DNA of 64,000 bases from Cellulomonas sp. PhB150 (lineage in GTDB: Bacteria; Actinomycetota; Actinomycetes; Actinomycetales; Cellulomonadaceae), in NCBI RefSeq assembly GCF_003755175.1, contig NZ_RKHX01000002.1, positions 1 through 64,000 on the forward strand, written 5' to 3'. The stretch's first letter is position 1. Each line of letters begins with the position of its first letter. The notes beneath the pieces are model-generated. The model was not told the origin of the DNA, did not search any database, and was given only the letters and a program-made list of their open reading frames with translations. Shown in pieces: positions 1 to 9,231 of the stretch. The translations under genes and the position numbers were made by a program.

Positions 1-46
1 GGTACTGCACTCGCCAGGGTGTGGGAGAGTAGGACGCCGCCGGACA
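1..46 (+). rRNA. rrf: 5S rRNA, 3' end only (partial)
   Basis: The first bases match the conserved 3' third of actinobacterial 5S rRNA: GGTACTGCACTCGCCAGGGT followed by GTGGGAGAGTAGGACGCCGCC. The gene starts outside the window. The mature 3' end is placed near 45-46 by analogy with other 5S genes and is not exact. A strong terminator follows within 12 nt, so this is the end of an rrn operon read rightward. Confidence 0.93.
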
Positions 47-55
47 TCATTCAGC

Positions 56-85
56 AAAGAGCCACCCCTTCGGGGGTGGCTCTTT
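56..85 (+). terminator. rrn operon intrinsic terminator
   Basis: A perfect 13-bp stem (AAAGAGCCACCCC, 56-68, with GGGGTGGCTCTTT, 73-85) closes on a UUCG tetraloop. The T-rich 3' arm ends in TTTCTGTTT. It sits directly downstream of the 5S end. Confidence 0.95.
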
Positions 86-293
86 CTGTTTCCCCGACAC
101 AATGCGCACAGGCGAACGCCGTACCGCCGGCCACTTCAAGCGCCCGATCCCAGCGCCGGGCGCGGCCCTTGCCGTGCGAGTGCGCCCGAAACAACGGGCG
201 CACTCGAGCAGGATGGGTAGCAGTGGCGGCAGGCGAGGGCGGTGCACTCGGGCGGCGAAGGCCGTGCACGCGGCCGGCGCCGCGGTGCAAAGA
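86..293. other. Intergenic region with no gene recognised
   Basis: The space between the rrn terminator and the glgB terminator shows no convincing reading frame; the short frames here are arginine- and proline-rich composition artefacts. Its one clear structure is the inverted repeat at 177-206, listed separately. Confidence 0.6.
177..222. repeat. Palindromic intergenic repeat, copy A
   Basis: A perfect 12-bp inverted repeat, CGAGTGCGCCCG (177-188) and CGGGCGCACTCG (195-206), flanks a 6-nt loop. It is followed by AGCAGGATGGGTAGCA. The arrangement TGCGCCC-n7-CGGGCGC-CT-G-n-GGGTAGCA recurs at 11709-11751, also between genes, so this looks like a dispersed REP-like element rather than a single-gene terminator. 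Confidence 0.7.
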
Positions 294-325
294 CGGGCTC
301 ACCTGCGTGGATGCAGGTGAGCCCG
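294..325 (-). terminator. glgB terminator
   Basis: A 13-bp perfect stem (CGGGCTCACCTGC, 294-306, with GCAGGTGAGCCCG, 313-325) with a 6-nt loop lies 58 bp past the glgB stop. On the minus strand it is followed by the short T-containing run GTCTTTG. Confidence 0.75.
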
Positions 326-382
326 CCGTCGTCTCTTGGCCGTCGTGGAACTGTCAGCGCCCGGGATGGCGCGGGGAACGCG

Positions 383-2590
383 TCAGAAGAGGTCCGGGCC
401 CGGTGCGGCCGTCGGCGCGACGAAGATGACCGCGCCCAGGGGCGGAATGCGCACCGATGCCGAGTAGGGCCGTCCGTAGTGGGGGTCGGGAAGGGCGTCG
501 ATGGCGCCCAGGTTGCCGACTCCCGAGCCGCCGTAGAGCTCGGCGTCGGAGTTGTACGCCTCGGTCCAGCGGCCGCCCTGTGGCAGGGCCAGGCGGTAGT
601 TCTCGTGCGGCGTGCCCGCAAAGTTCACGACCACGACGACGTCGGGCGTGTCCACGCCGCGGCGGATGTAGGCGAGCGTGTTGCGGTCCGCGTCGTCCGA
701 GTCGATCCACTCGAAACCCTCGGAGGAGTGGTCGAGCTGCCAGAGCGCGGGTGTCGCCCGATAGACAGCGTTGAGGTCCTTGAGCGCGCGCTGCACGCCC
801 TGGTGGCCGGGGTCGTCGAGGGCCCACCACTCGAGGCCGTGCGACTCGGTCCACTCGTTCTGCTGCGCGAACTCCTGGCCCATGAACAGCAGCTGCTTGC
901 CCGGGTGGGTCCACTGGTAGGCGAGCAGCGTGCGGACGCCGGCGAGCTTCTGCCAGTGGTCACCGGGCATGCGGCCGTACAGCGAGCCCTTGCCGTGCAC
1001 GACCTCGTCGTGGCTGATCGGCAGGATGTAGCGCTCCGAGTAGGCGTAGACCATCGAGAAGGTGATCTCCCCGTGGTGGTACCGGCGGTGCACCGGCTCC
1101 TCCGCCATGTAGCGCAGGGTGTCGTTCATCCAGCCCATGTTCCACTTGAGCCCGAAGCCGAGCCCGTTGTAGTCCGTGGGCGCCGTGACGCCGGGCCAGG
1201 CGGTGGACTCCTCGGCGATCATCATCGTGCCGGGGGTGCGGCGGTAGGCGGTGGCGTTGGCCTCCTGGAGGAAGGAGATCGCGTCGAGGTTCTCGCGGCC
1301 GCCGTAGCGGTTCGGCCGCCACTGGCCCTCCTTGCGCGAGTAGTCGAGGTAGAGCATCGAGGCGACGGCGTCCACGCGCAGCGCGTCGACGTGGAACTCC
1401 TCGAGCCAGAACGTGGCGTTCGCGACGAGGAAGTTGCGGACCTCGGAACGGCCGAAGTTGAAGACGTACGTGCCCCAGTCGGGCTGCTCGCCGAGCAGCG
1501 GGTCCGGGTGCTCGTACAGTGCGGTGCCGTCGAACTGCGCGAGGGCCCACTCGTCCTTGGGGAAGTGTCCCGGGACCCAGTCGACGATGACGCCGATGCC
1601 GGCGCGGTGCAGCGTGTCGATCAGGTAGCGCAGGTCGTCGGGGTGCCCGAACCGCGAGCTCGGAGCGAAGTACGACGTGACCTGGTAGCCCCACGACGGC
1701 CCGTACGGGTGCTCGGCGACGGGGAGGAACTCGACGTGCGTGAAGCCCATTTCGAGGACGTACTCGGTCAGCTGGTGGGCGAGGTCGCGGTAGGAGAGCC
1801 CCTCGCGCCACGAGCCCAGGTGGACCTCGTACGCGCTGAGGGCCTCGGTGTGCGGGTCCCGGGCGCTGCGGGCCTCGATCCAGGCGTCGTCCGACCACGT
1901 GAACGCGGACTCGACGACGACGGAGCCGGTGGCGGGCGGGATCTCGGTGCCACGCGCCATGGGGTCGGCCTTCTGACGCCATGACCCGTCGTGCGCGAGG
2001 ATCTCGAACTTGTACCGCGTGCCCGCCACGACACCCGGGATGAACAGCTCCCAGACGCCGCTCTCGCCGAGCGATCGCATCGCGTGCGTCGCGCCCTGCC
2101 AGTAGTTGAAGTCGCCGATCACGCGCACGGCGCGGGCGTTCGGCGCCCACACGGCGAACGACGTGCCGTGGACCTCGCCGAGCTCACCTGGGTAGGAGTG
2201 CACGTTCGCGCCGAGCACCGTCCACAGCTGCTCGTGCCGGCCCTCGCGGATGAGGTGGCGGTCGAGCTCCTGGACCGTGGGCAGGAAGCGGTAGGGGTCG
2301 TCGGCCGTCGTGGTGGTCTCGCCGTAGGTGACCTCGAGGCGGTAGTCCGGGACGGTGGTGCCGGGCAGCACCACCACCCAGACGCCGTCCTGCTCGTGCG
2401 TGAGGTCGTATCGCCCCGTCGCCGTGCGCACCGCGACGGCGTCCGCCATCGGCTTGACGGTGCGGATCGTGACCCCGGCCTCGCCCACGTGTGGGCCGAG
2501 GACTGCGTGGGGGTCGAACCACGCACCGTGGGCGACGGTTCGAAGGGTGTCGGAGTCGACGGGGACCGGGGGTGATGCGGCCGGGCTCAT
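383..2590 (-). CDS. glgB: 1,4-alpha-glucan branching enzyme
   Basis: Cytoplasmic GH13 enzyme that moves alpha-1,4-glucan segments to alpha-1,6 branch points; in GlgE-pathway organisms it acts on the polymer built by GlgE. The start at ATG 2590 gives 735 aa, the normal length, and drops an upstream arginine/proline-rich frame extension. N-terminal early-set/CBM48 modules span about residues 20-235 and the catalytic barrel starts near 255. Visible catalytic residues are nucleophile D407 (LRVDAVAS), acid/base E460 (MIAEEST) and D528 (ISHDEVVHG). It lies 83 bp downstream of lacI on the same strand with no clear ribosome site, so it may be co-transcribed with lacI. A mak-treS-glgE run lies 3.6 kb to the right on the same strand. 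Confidence 0.96.
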   Translation of the reverse strand: MSPAASPPVPVDSDTLRTVAHGAWFDPHAVLGPHVGEAGVTIRTVKPMADAVAVRTATGRYDLTHEQDGVWVVVLPGTTVPDYRLEVTYGETTTTADDPYRFLPTVQELDRHLIREGRHEQLWTVLGANVHSYPGELGEVHGTSFAVWAPNARAVRVIGDFNYWQGATHAMRSLGESGVWELFIPGVVAGTRYKFEILAHDGSWRQKADPMARGTEIPPATGSVVVESAFTWSDDAWIEARSARDPHTEALSAYEVHLGSWREGLSYRDLAHQLTEYVLEMGFTHVEFLPVAEHPYGPSWGYQVTSYFAPSSRFGHPDDLRYLIDTLHRAGIGVIVDWVPGHFPKDEWALAQFDGTALYEHPDPLLGEQPDWGTYVFNFGRSEVRNFLVANATFWLEEFHVDALRVDAVASMLYLDYSRKEGQWRPNRYGGRENLDAISFLQEANATAYRRTPGTMMIAEESTAWPGVTAPTDYNGLGFGLKWNMGWMNDTLRYMAEEPVHRRYHHGEITFSMVYAYSERYILPISHDEVVHGKGSLYGRMPGDHWQKLAGVRTLLAYQWTHPGKQLLFMGQEFAQQNEWTESHGLEWWALDDPGHQGVQRALKDLNAVYRATPALWQLDHSSEGFEWIDSDDADRNTLAYIRRGVDTPDVVVVVNFAGTPHENYRLALPQGGRWTEAYNSDAELYGGSGVGNLGAIDALPDPHYGRPYSASVRIPPLGAVIFVAPTAAPGPDLF

Positions 2591-2673
2591 TGCACTACCC
2601 AACCACTGACGGCGTTCCCGTGCACCGCCAGCGCGCCGCGGGAGCGGGGCGTTCCTGCACGTCGGCGCCGAGA

Positions 2674-3714
2674 TCAGGCCGGCGGACGCTCGCCGGAGCC
2701 GCGCGGGACCAGGTGGACGGGCACCTCGATCGCCCGGGTGGGTGCGTCGGGCTGGTCCAGGCGGTCGAGGACGCACTGCGCCGCGAGCCGGCCGAACTCG
2801 CGCATGTCGTAGGCGACGACGCTGAAGCCGAGGACGTCCGCGAGGTCGAAGTCGTCGAAACCGACGTACGCGAGGTCGCTCCGGTCGGTCCCCACGGCCC
2901 GCAGCAGGGCCGCGCTCGCGCGGTTGTTCCCCGTCAGGACCGCGGTCGGCGCGTCGGCCTGGTGCAGCACGTCGTGGATCGCGGCCTCGAAGTCACGGCC
3001 GTCGCCGTCGGTGCGTTCCCAGTGCGCGGTGTCGTGGACGCCGACGCGGGCGAGCGCCTCGCGGTAGCCGGCCAGCCGCTCGCGGTTCGTGTAGAGGTCG
3101 CCGGGGCTGCCGACGTAGGCGATGCGGCGGTGCCCGATGGCGGTCAGCGCGTCGACGGCCGCGGCGGCGCCGGCCCGGTTCTGCAGCAGGACCGTGTCCA
3201 CGTGCAGGCCCGTCGGGGGACGGTCGACGCACACGATCGGGGTGCCCAGGCTGCGCTCGTGCTCGAGGTAGGCCTGGTCGCCCGCGATCGGGACGACGAC
3301 GAGAGCGCGGACCCGCTGCGCCAGCAGGGAGCCGACGACGCGCTCCTCAGCCGCGGGGTCGTCCTCCGTGGCGGTGAGCACCATCGTCAGGCCGACGCGG
3401 TGCAGCTCGCGCTCCATCCCGGCGCCGAGCTCGAAGTAGAACGGGTTCGTGATGTCGCCCATCACGAAGCCGACGGTCTTGGAGACGGCGCCGTGGCGCA
3501 GGTCGCGGGCCAGGAAGTTGGGCCGGAACCGCAGCTCGGCGACGGCCGCCTCCACGCGCGCCCGGGTGGCGGGGGCGACCGTGTCCGTGTCGGTTACGAC
3601 GCGCGAGACGGTCTTCGCGCTGACTCCGGCGAGGCGGGCGACGTCCGCGAGGGTCGCTCGGACGGTGGACGACGCGGTGCGGGGGGCGTCGTCGGCCGGG
3701 GGTCGGGTCACCAC
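2674..3714 (-). CDS. LacI-family transcriptional regulator
   Basis: 346-aa repressor-type protein. The N-terminal helix-turn-helix (about residues 18-45; LADVARLAGVSAKTVSRVV) carries the classic LacI pattern and is followed by a periplasmic-binding-like sugar sensor domain to the C-terminus. The GTG start at 3714 lies 6 nt after a TAGGGT box, which suggests a leaderless transcript. It is divergent from the mannose isomerase and fructokinase genes (4098-6202), its most likely targets, and upstream of glgB. Tandem repeats fill the divergent region. The effector is not readable from sequence. Confidence 0.92.
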   Translation of the reverse strand: MVTRPPADDAPRTASSTVRATLADVARLAGVSAKTVSRVVTDTDTVAPATRARVEAAVAELRFRPNFLARDLRHGAVSKTVGFVMGDITNPFYFELGAGMERELHRVGLTMVLTATEDDPAAEERVVGSLLAQRVRALVVVPIAGDQAYLEHERSLGTPIVCVDRPPTGLHVDTVLLQNRAGAAAAVDALTAIGHRRIAYVGSPGDLYTNRERLAGYREALARVGVHDTAHWERTDGDGRDFEAAIHDVLHQADAPTAVLTGNNRASAALLRAVGTDRSDLAYVGFDDFDLADVLGFSVVAYDMREFGRLAAQCVLDRLDQPDAPTRAIEVPVHLVPRGSGERPPA

Positions 3715-3720
3715 GGGCGC

Positions 3721-3726
3721 ACCCTA
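3721..3726 (-). promoter_or_regulatory. -10 box of lacI-family gene
   Basis: TAGGGT on the minus strand, 6 nt before the GTG at 3714, with no Shine-Dalgarno sequence between. The 11-bp repeat array begins four bases further upstream and covers the -35 position. Confidence 0.55.
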
Positions 3727-3729
3727 GCA

Positions 3730-3795
3730 GCGCCCGGCAGGCGCCCGGCTGGTGCCCCGCTGGCGCCCGGCCGGGGCTCGGCAGGCGCTCGGCAG
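3730..3795. repeat. 11-bp tandem repeat, six copies
   Basis: Six head-to-tail copies of a unit close to GCGCCCGGCAG start at 3730, 3741, 3752, 3763, 3774 and 3785 with an exact period of 11. The array sits where the -35 and upstream region of the lacI-family promoter would be. Confidence 0.8.
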
Positions 3796-3953
3796 GCGGG
3801 AGCTGGGCTCGTCAGCAGACGCCGCAGCGGGGTCCCGGTATGCTCATGTCAGCGATGTCATCCGGCCACGGCGGCCGGGGTAGTCGCGACGCCGGGGTGG
3901 CGGAGCTCGCCCACTGCCGCCCGGCGTGACGCACGAGCACCGTTCTGAGCAGG
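3796..3953. other. Intergenic region between the two repeat arrays
   Basis: Part of the 383-bp divergent space between lacI and the mannose isomerase gene. No gene or clear promoter was found. Short ATG-containing frames near 3841-3860 lack a ribosome site and stop soon. Confidence 0.45.
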
Positions 3954-4053
3954 GCAATCGAGCACCCCGATCGAGCATCGCAACCGAGCACCGCAACCGA
4001 GCACCAACGAGCTCCCAACCGAGCTCCCAACCGAGCACCGCAACCGAGCACCG
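3954..4053. repeat. 12-13 bp iterated repeat upstream of the mannose isomerase gene
   Basis: About eight imperfect copies of AACCGAGCACCGC (variants ATCGAGCATCGC and AACCGAGCTCCC) run head to tail and end about 45 nt before the GTG at 4098. They lie in the 5' region of the operon controlled from this divergent space. Confidence 0.75.
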
Positions 4054-4097
4054 CACGCGCCGGCCGCGGCCGGCTCGCAGGCACCTGGAGGAGACGC

Positions 4098-5315
4098 GTG
4101 ATCGCCTGGCCCGACCTGCCCACCCACCGCGACTGGCTGGGGCGCGAGCTCGTCCGCCTGCTCGACTTCGGGCGGGAGCTGCCCGCCCCGGGAGGCGGTG
4201 CCGCGTGGCTCGACGACGACGGGCACCCCGACGGGTCGCAGCCGGTCCAGACCTGGATCACGGCGCGGACCACCCACGTGTACTCGCTGGCCGCGCTGCT
4301 GGGCGTCCCGGGCGCCGCGGCGATCGCCGAGGCGGCGCTCGCCGGGCTGACGGGTCCGCTGCACGACGACGAGCACGGCGGCTGGTTCGCCGACGCCGGC
4401 CCGGGCCGCGACGAGGGCACGAAGGCCTGCTACGACCACGCGTTCGTCGTCCTCGCGGCATCCACCGCGACGCTCGCCGGGCTGCCCGGCGGGCGCGCGC
4501 TGCTCGACGAGGCGCTCGCGACGCTGCTGACCCGGTTCTGGGACGACGAGGCAGGGATGTGCGTCGACGCCTGGGACCGCGGGTTCACCACCGTCGACCC
4601 CTACCGCGGCGTCAACGGCAACATGCACTCGGTCGAGGCGATGCTCGCCGCGTACGACGTGACCGGTGACGGGGCGTGGCTCGACCGTGCGGCCCGGATC
4701 ACGACGAACGTCGTGGCGCACGCGGGCTCGAACGGCTGGCGCATCCCCGAGCACTACGACGCGCACTGGGTGCCGCAGCCCGAGCTCAACGCCGACAAGC
4801 CCGGCGACAAGTTCAAGCCGTACGGCGCGACGATCGGGCACGGCCTGGAGTGGGCGCGGCTGCTGCTGCACGTCGAGGCCGCGGGCGCGGAGGTGCCGGG
4901 CGGCGGGCTGGCCGGGGCCGCGGCCCTGTTCGACCGCGCGGTCGCCGACGGCTGGGCGGCCGACGGGGCCCCGGGGTTCGTCTACACGACCGACTGGTCG
5001 GGCGCGCCCGTGGTGCACGACCGGATGCACTGGGTGATCGCCGAGGCCACCGCGGCCGCGGCGGCGCTGTACCGCCGCACCGGCGAGACGCGGTTCGCCG
5101 ACGACTACCGCCGCTGGTGGGACTACGCCGAGCAGTACGTGCTGGACCGCGAGAAGGGCTCGTGGCACCACCAGCTCGACGCGGACAACCGCCCGGCCTC
5201 GACCGTCTGGCCCGGCAAGGCCGACCTCTACCACGCGGTGCAGTCCGTGCTCATCCCGCGCCTGCCGCTCGCGCCAGCGATCGGCAAGGCCGTCGCGGAC
5301 GGGCTGCTCGCATGA
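4098..5315 (+). CDS. AGE-superfamily sugar isomerase, probable D-mannose isomerase
   Basis: 405-aa (alpha/alpha)6-barrel protein of the N-acylglucosamine 2-epimerase superfamily. Blocks such as ITARTTHVYSLAALLG, KACYDHAFVVLAA, GVNGNMHSVEAML, RIPEHYD and DKPGDKFKPYGATIGHG fit the YihS/mannose isomerase branch, which interconverts mannose and fructose, better than true GlcNAc epimerases. The GTG start at 4098 has GGAGGAG 5 nt upstream. Its stop overlaps the ATG of a PfkB-type fructokinase (ATGA), so the pair would turn mannose into fructose and then fructose-6-phosphate. The divergent LacI gene is the likely regulator. Cellobiose 2-epimerase is a less likely alternative. Confidence 0.85.
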   Translation: MIAWPDLPTHRDWLGRELVRLLDFGRELPAPGGGAAWLDDDGHPDGSQPVQTWITARTTHVYSLAALLGVPGAAAIAEAALAGLTGPLHDDEHGGWFADAGPGRDEGTKACYDHAFVVLAASTATLAGLPGGRALLDEALATLLTRFWDDEAGMCVDAWDRGFTTVDPYRGVNGNMHSVEAMLAAYDVTGDGAWLDRAARITTNVVAHAGSNGWRIPEHYDAHWVPQPELNADKPGDKFKPYGATIGHGLEWARLLLHVEAAGAEVPGGGLAGAAALFDRAVADGWAADGAPGFVYTTDWSGAPVVHDRMHWVIAEATAAAAALYRRTGETRFADDYRRWWDYAEQYVLDREKGSWHHQLDADNRPASTVWPGKADLYHAVQSVLIPRLPLAPAIGKAVADGLLA

Positions 5316-6202
5316 GCGTCCTCGTGGTCGGCGAGGCGCTCGTCGACATCGTCCGGCGCGCCGACGGCACGGTCGTCGAGCACCCGGGTGGGAGCCCGGC
5401 CAACGTCGCGCTGACGCTCGGTCGCCTCGGGCGCGCACCCCGGCTGCTCACGTCGTTCGGCGACGACGAGCGCGGCGCGGTGATCCGCACCTGGCTCGAG
5501 GAGTCGCACGTCGAGGTCGAGGTCGTCCCCGCCGAGCGGACGTCGACCGCCGCGGCCACGCTCGACGCGACCGGGGCGGCCAGCTACGAGTTCGACCTGT
5601 CCTGGGACCTCGGCGACGTCGAGCCCGCACCGGCCGACGTGCTGCACATCGGCTCGATCTCGGCGGTGCTGGACCCGGGTGGCCGGCAGGTCGCGGACCT
5701 GGTCGCGCGCGTGCGGCCGACGACGACCGTCACGTACGACCCCAACGCGCGGCCGGCGCTCATGGGCGACCCGGCCGAGGCCGCGGCGCGGGTGTGCGAG
5801 CTCGTCGCGCTCGCGGACGTGGTGAAGGTCAGCGACGAGGACCTCGCGTGGTTCTTCCCGGACCGCGACGAGTCCCTCACCGTTGAGGCCTTGCTGGACC
5901 TCGGCCCCACGATGGTCGTCGTGACCCGCGGCGGCAAGGGCGCATCCGTCTTCCGGCGGGCCTCGTTCGCGTGGGTGGAAGCCCCGAAGGTTGACGTGGT
6001 CGACACCGTCGGCGCGGGCGACACGTTCATGGGCGCGCTCATCGACGGCCTCATCGGTGCGGGCGTCGCGGGGGACCGGGAGGCCCTGCGCGCGATCGAC
6101 GGCGAGGTGCTCAACCAGATCCTCGGGCGCGCTGCCCGGGCGGCTGCGATCACCGTGTCCCGCAGCGGGGCGAACCCGCCGCGGGCTGACGAGCTCGACT
6201 GA
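5312..6202 (+). CDS. PfkB-family carbohydrate kinase, probable fructokinase
   Basis: 296-aa cytoplasmic ribokinase-fold kinase. It starts VLVVGEALVDIV, has the substrate-side glycine motif GGSPANVALTLGRLG (about residues 30-44), and near residue 232 the anion-hole/catalytic-base motif DTVGAGDTFMGAL, where the Asp of GAGD is the base. The ATG at 5312 overlaps the upstream stop, so translation is coupled to the mannose isomerase. Substrate is inferred from that partner. Only 3 bp separate its stop from the stop of the convergent maltokinase gene, and no terminator is visible between them. Confidence 0.9.
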   Translation: MSVLVVGEALVDIVRRADGTVVEHPGGSPANVALTLGRLGRAPRLLTSFGDDERGAVIRTWLEESHVEVEVVPAERTSTAAATLDATGAASYEFDLSWDLGDVEPAPADVLHIGSISAVLDPGGRQVADLVARVRPTTTVTYDPNARPALMGDPAEAAARVCELVALADVVKVSDEDLAWFFPDRDESLTVEALLDLGPTMVVVTRGGKGASVFRRASFAWVEAPKVDVVDTVGAGDTFMGALIDGLIGAGVAGDREALRAIDGEVLNQILGRAARAAAITVSRSGANPPRADELD

Positions 6203-6205
6203 TCC

Positions 6206-7449
6206 CTACCCGGCCAAGCGGTCCAGCGCGGCCATCGGGATGGGCAGCCACGTCGGCCGGTTGCGGGACTCGTAGACCGCCTCGTAGAGGGTCTTGTCCA
6301 GCTCGAGCGCTCGCGTGAGCACCTCGCCGTCCGTCGAGGCGTACCCGGCGCGCAGGGCGTCGCGCGCTTCGTCGGTCCAGGCAGCGGCGGCGTCGCCGGT
6401 CAGGCCGCCGACCGCCGCGGCGTAGTCGATCGAGCGGAGCAGCCCGGCCAGGTCGCGCACGGCCAGGTCGGGCTTGGTGCGCTGGTCGAGCGGGGCGAGC
6501 GGCTCGCCCTCGAAGTCGGTGATGAACCACGCGTCGCGCGCCCGCAGGACCTGGCCCAGGTGCAGGTCGCCGTGCACGCGCTGGCGCGGCGGCGTTGCCG
6601 GCAGGGCGCGCACCTCGGCCAGGACACGCTCGACGCCCGGTGCGTACGCCGCGAGCTGCGGGACCGCGGAGGTGGCCCACGCGAGTCGCTGGGCGATCCC
6701 GTCGGCGACCAGGGCCGGCCCGTCGGGAGCGTCGAGCCGGGGGAAGGCGGCGGCGAGCGCCGTGTGCATCGTCGCCGTCACGGTGCCGAGGTCCCGGGCC
6801 AGGTCCGCGAAGGACTCACCCCGCCCGGCGTACGCGCACGCGAGCTCGAAGCCGTCCTCGGCTCCCGAGACGAACGTGCTCAGCGCCCCGAGGTAGCCGC
6901 GGCGCGACGTCCCGTCGGCGTCGAACCACTCGCCCTCGAGCCAGGCCAGCGGGGCGGGCACGTGCGTCCAGCCGTGATCCACGAGGTGGCGCGGGACGTC
7001 GACGTCCGGGTTCTCGCCCGGCTGCAGGGCGCGCAGGACCTTGAGGATCGCCGTGTCACCCAGGATCACCGACGTGTTCGACTGCTCGCCGGTGATCATC
7101 CGGGCGGCGTCCGGGTCAGCATCGGTCCCCGGCCCGTCGGCCGCGGCGAGCCAGGCGCGCAGGAACGCCGGGTCGGCCGCTCCGTCGCGCACGTCCTGGT
7201 CGTCGAGCGTGCCGATGACCTCGCCCGTGCCCGGCCCGAGCACGACGGGCACCTGCAGGAGGGCGTCGATCGAGCCGGCCCGCGCGCGGACCAGCAGGAT
7301 GCGGACCTCGTCGGCCAGCGGGAGCACGCCCGTGAGCGTGAGTGCGGCGGCTGCGCCCTTGGCGGGGAACCAGCGGCGCGCGGGGAGCCAGGGCGCGAGG
7401 ACCTCGAGCAGCGCCTCGTCCAGCGGCGTCGCGGGCTGTGCGGCGATCG

Positions 7450-7453
<4 letters not shown>
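6206..7453 (-). CDS. mak: Maltokinase
   Basis: 415-aa kinase that makes maltose-1-phosphate from maltose and ATP, the substrate of GlgE. An N-terminal cap region ([13 protein letters not shown] near the start) precedes an aminoglycoside-phosphotransferase-like fold. The catalytic loop is [11 protein letters not shown] and the metal site is ITDFEGEP. The start at ATG 7453 overlaps the treS stop by ATGA; upstream extensions of the frame are antisense-like arginine-rich sequence. In many actinobacteria this enzyme is fused to TreS; here the two are separate but coupled. Confidence 0.95.

Positions 7454-9227
<1,774 letters not shown>

Positions 9228-9231
<4 letters not shown>

Noticed and set aside
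242-1984. Long plus-strand reading frame opposite glgB
   Set aside because: It is the antisense shadow of glgB: arginine/valine/alanine-rich, no family motifs, no ribosome site. High G+C keeps such frames open.
4098-5315. N-acetylglucosamine 2-epimerase as the product name
   Set aside because: Superfamily name only; the conserved blocks and the adjacent fructokinase fit a mannose isomerase better.
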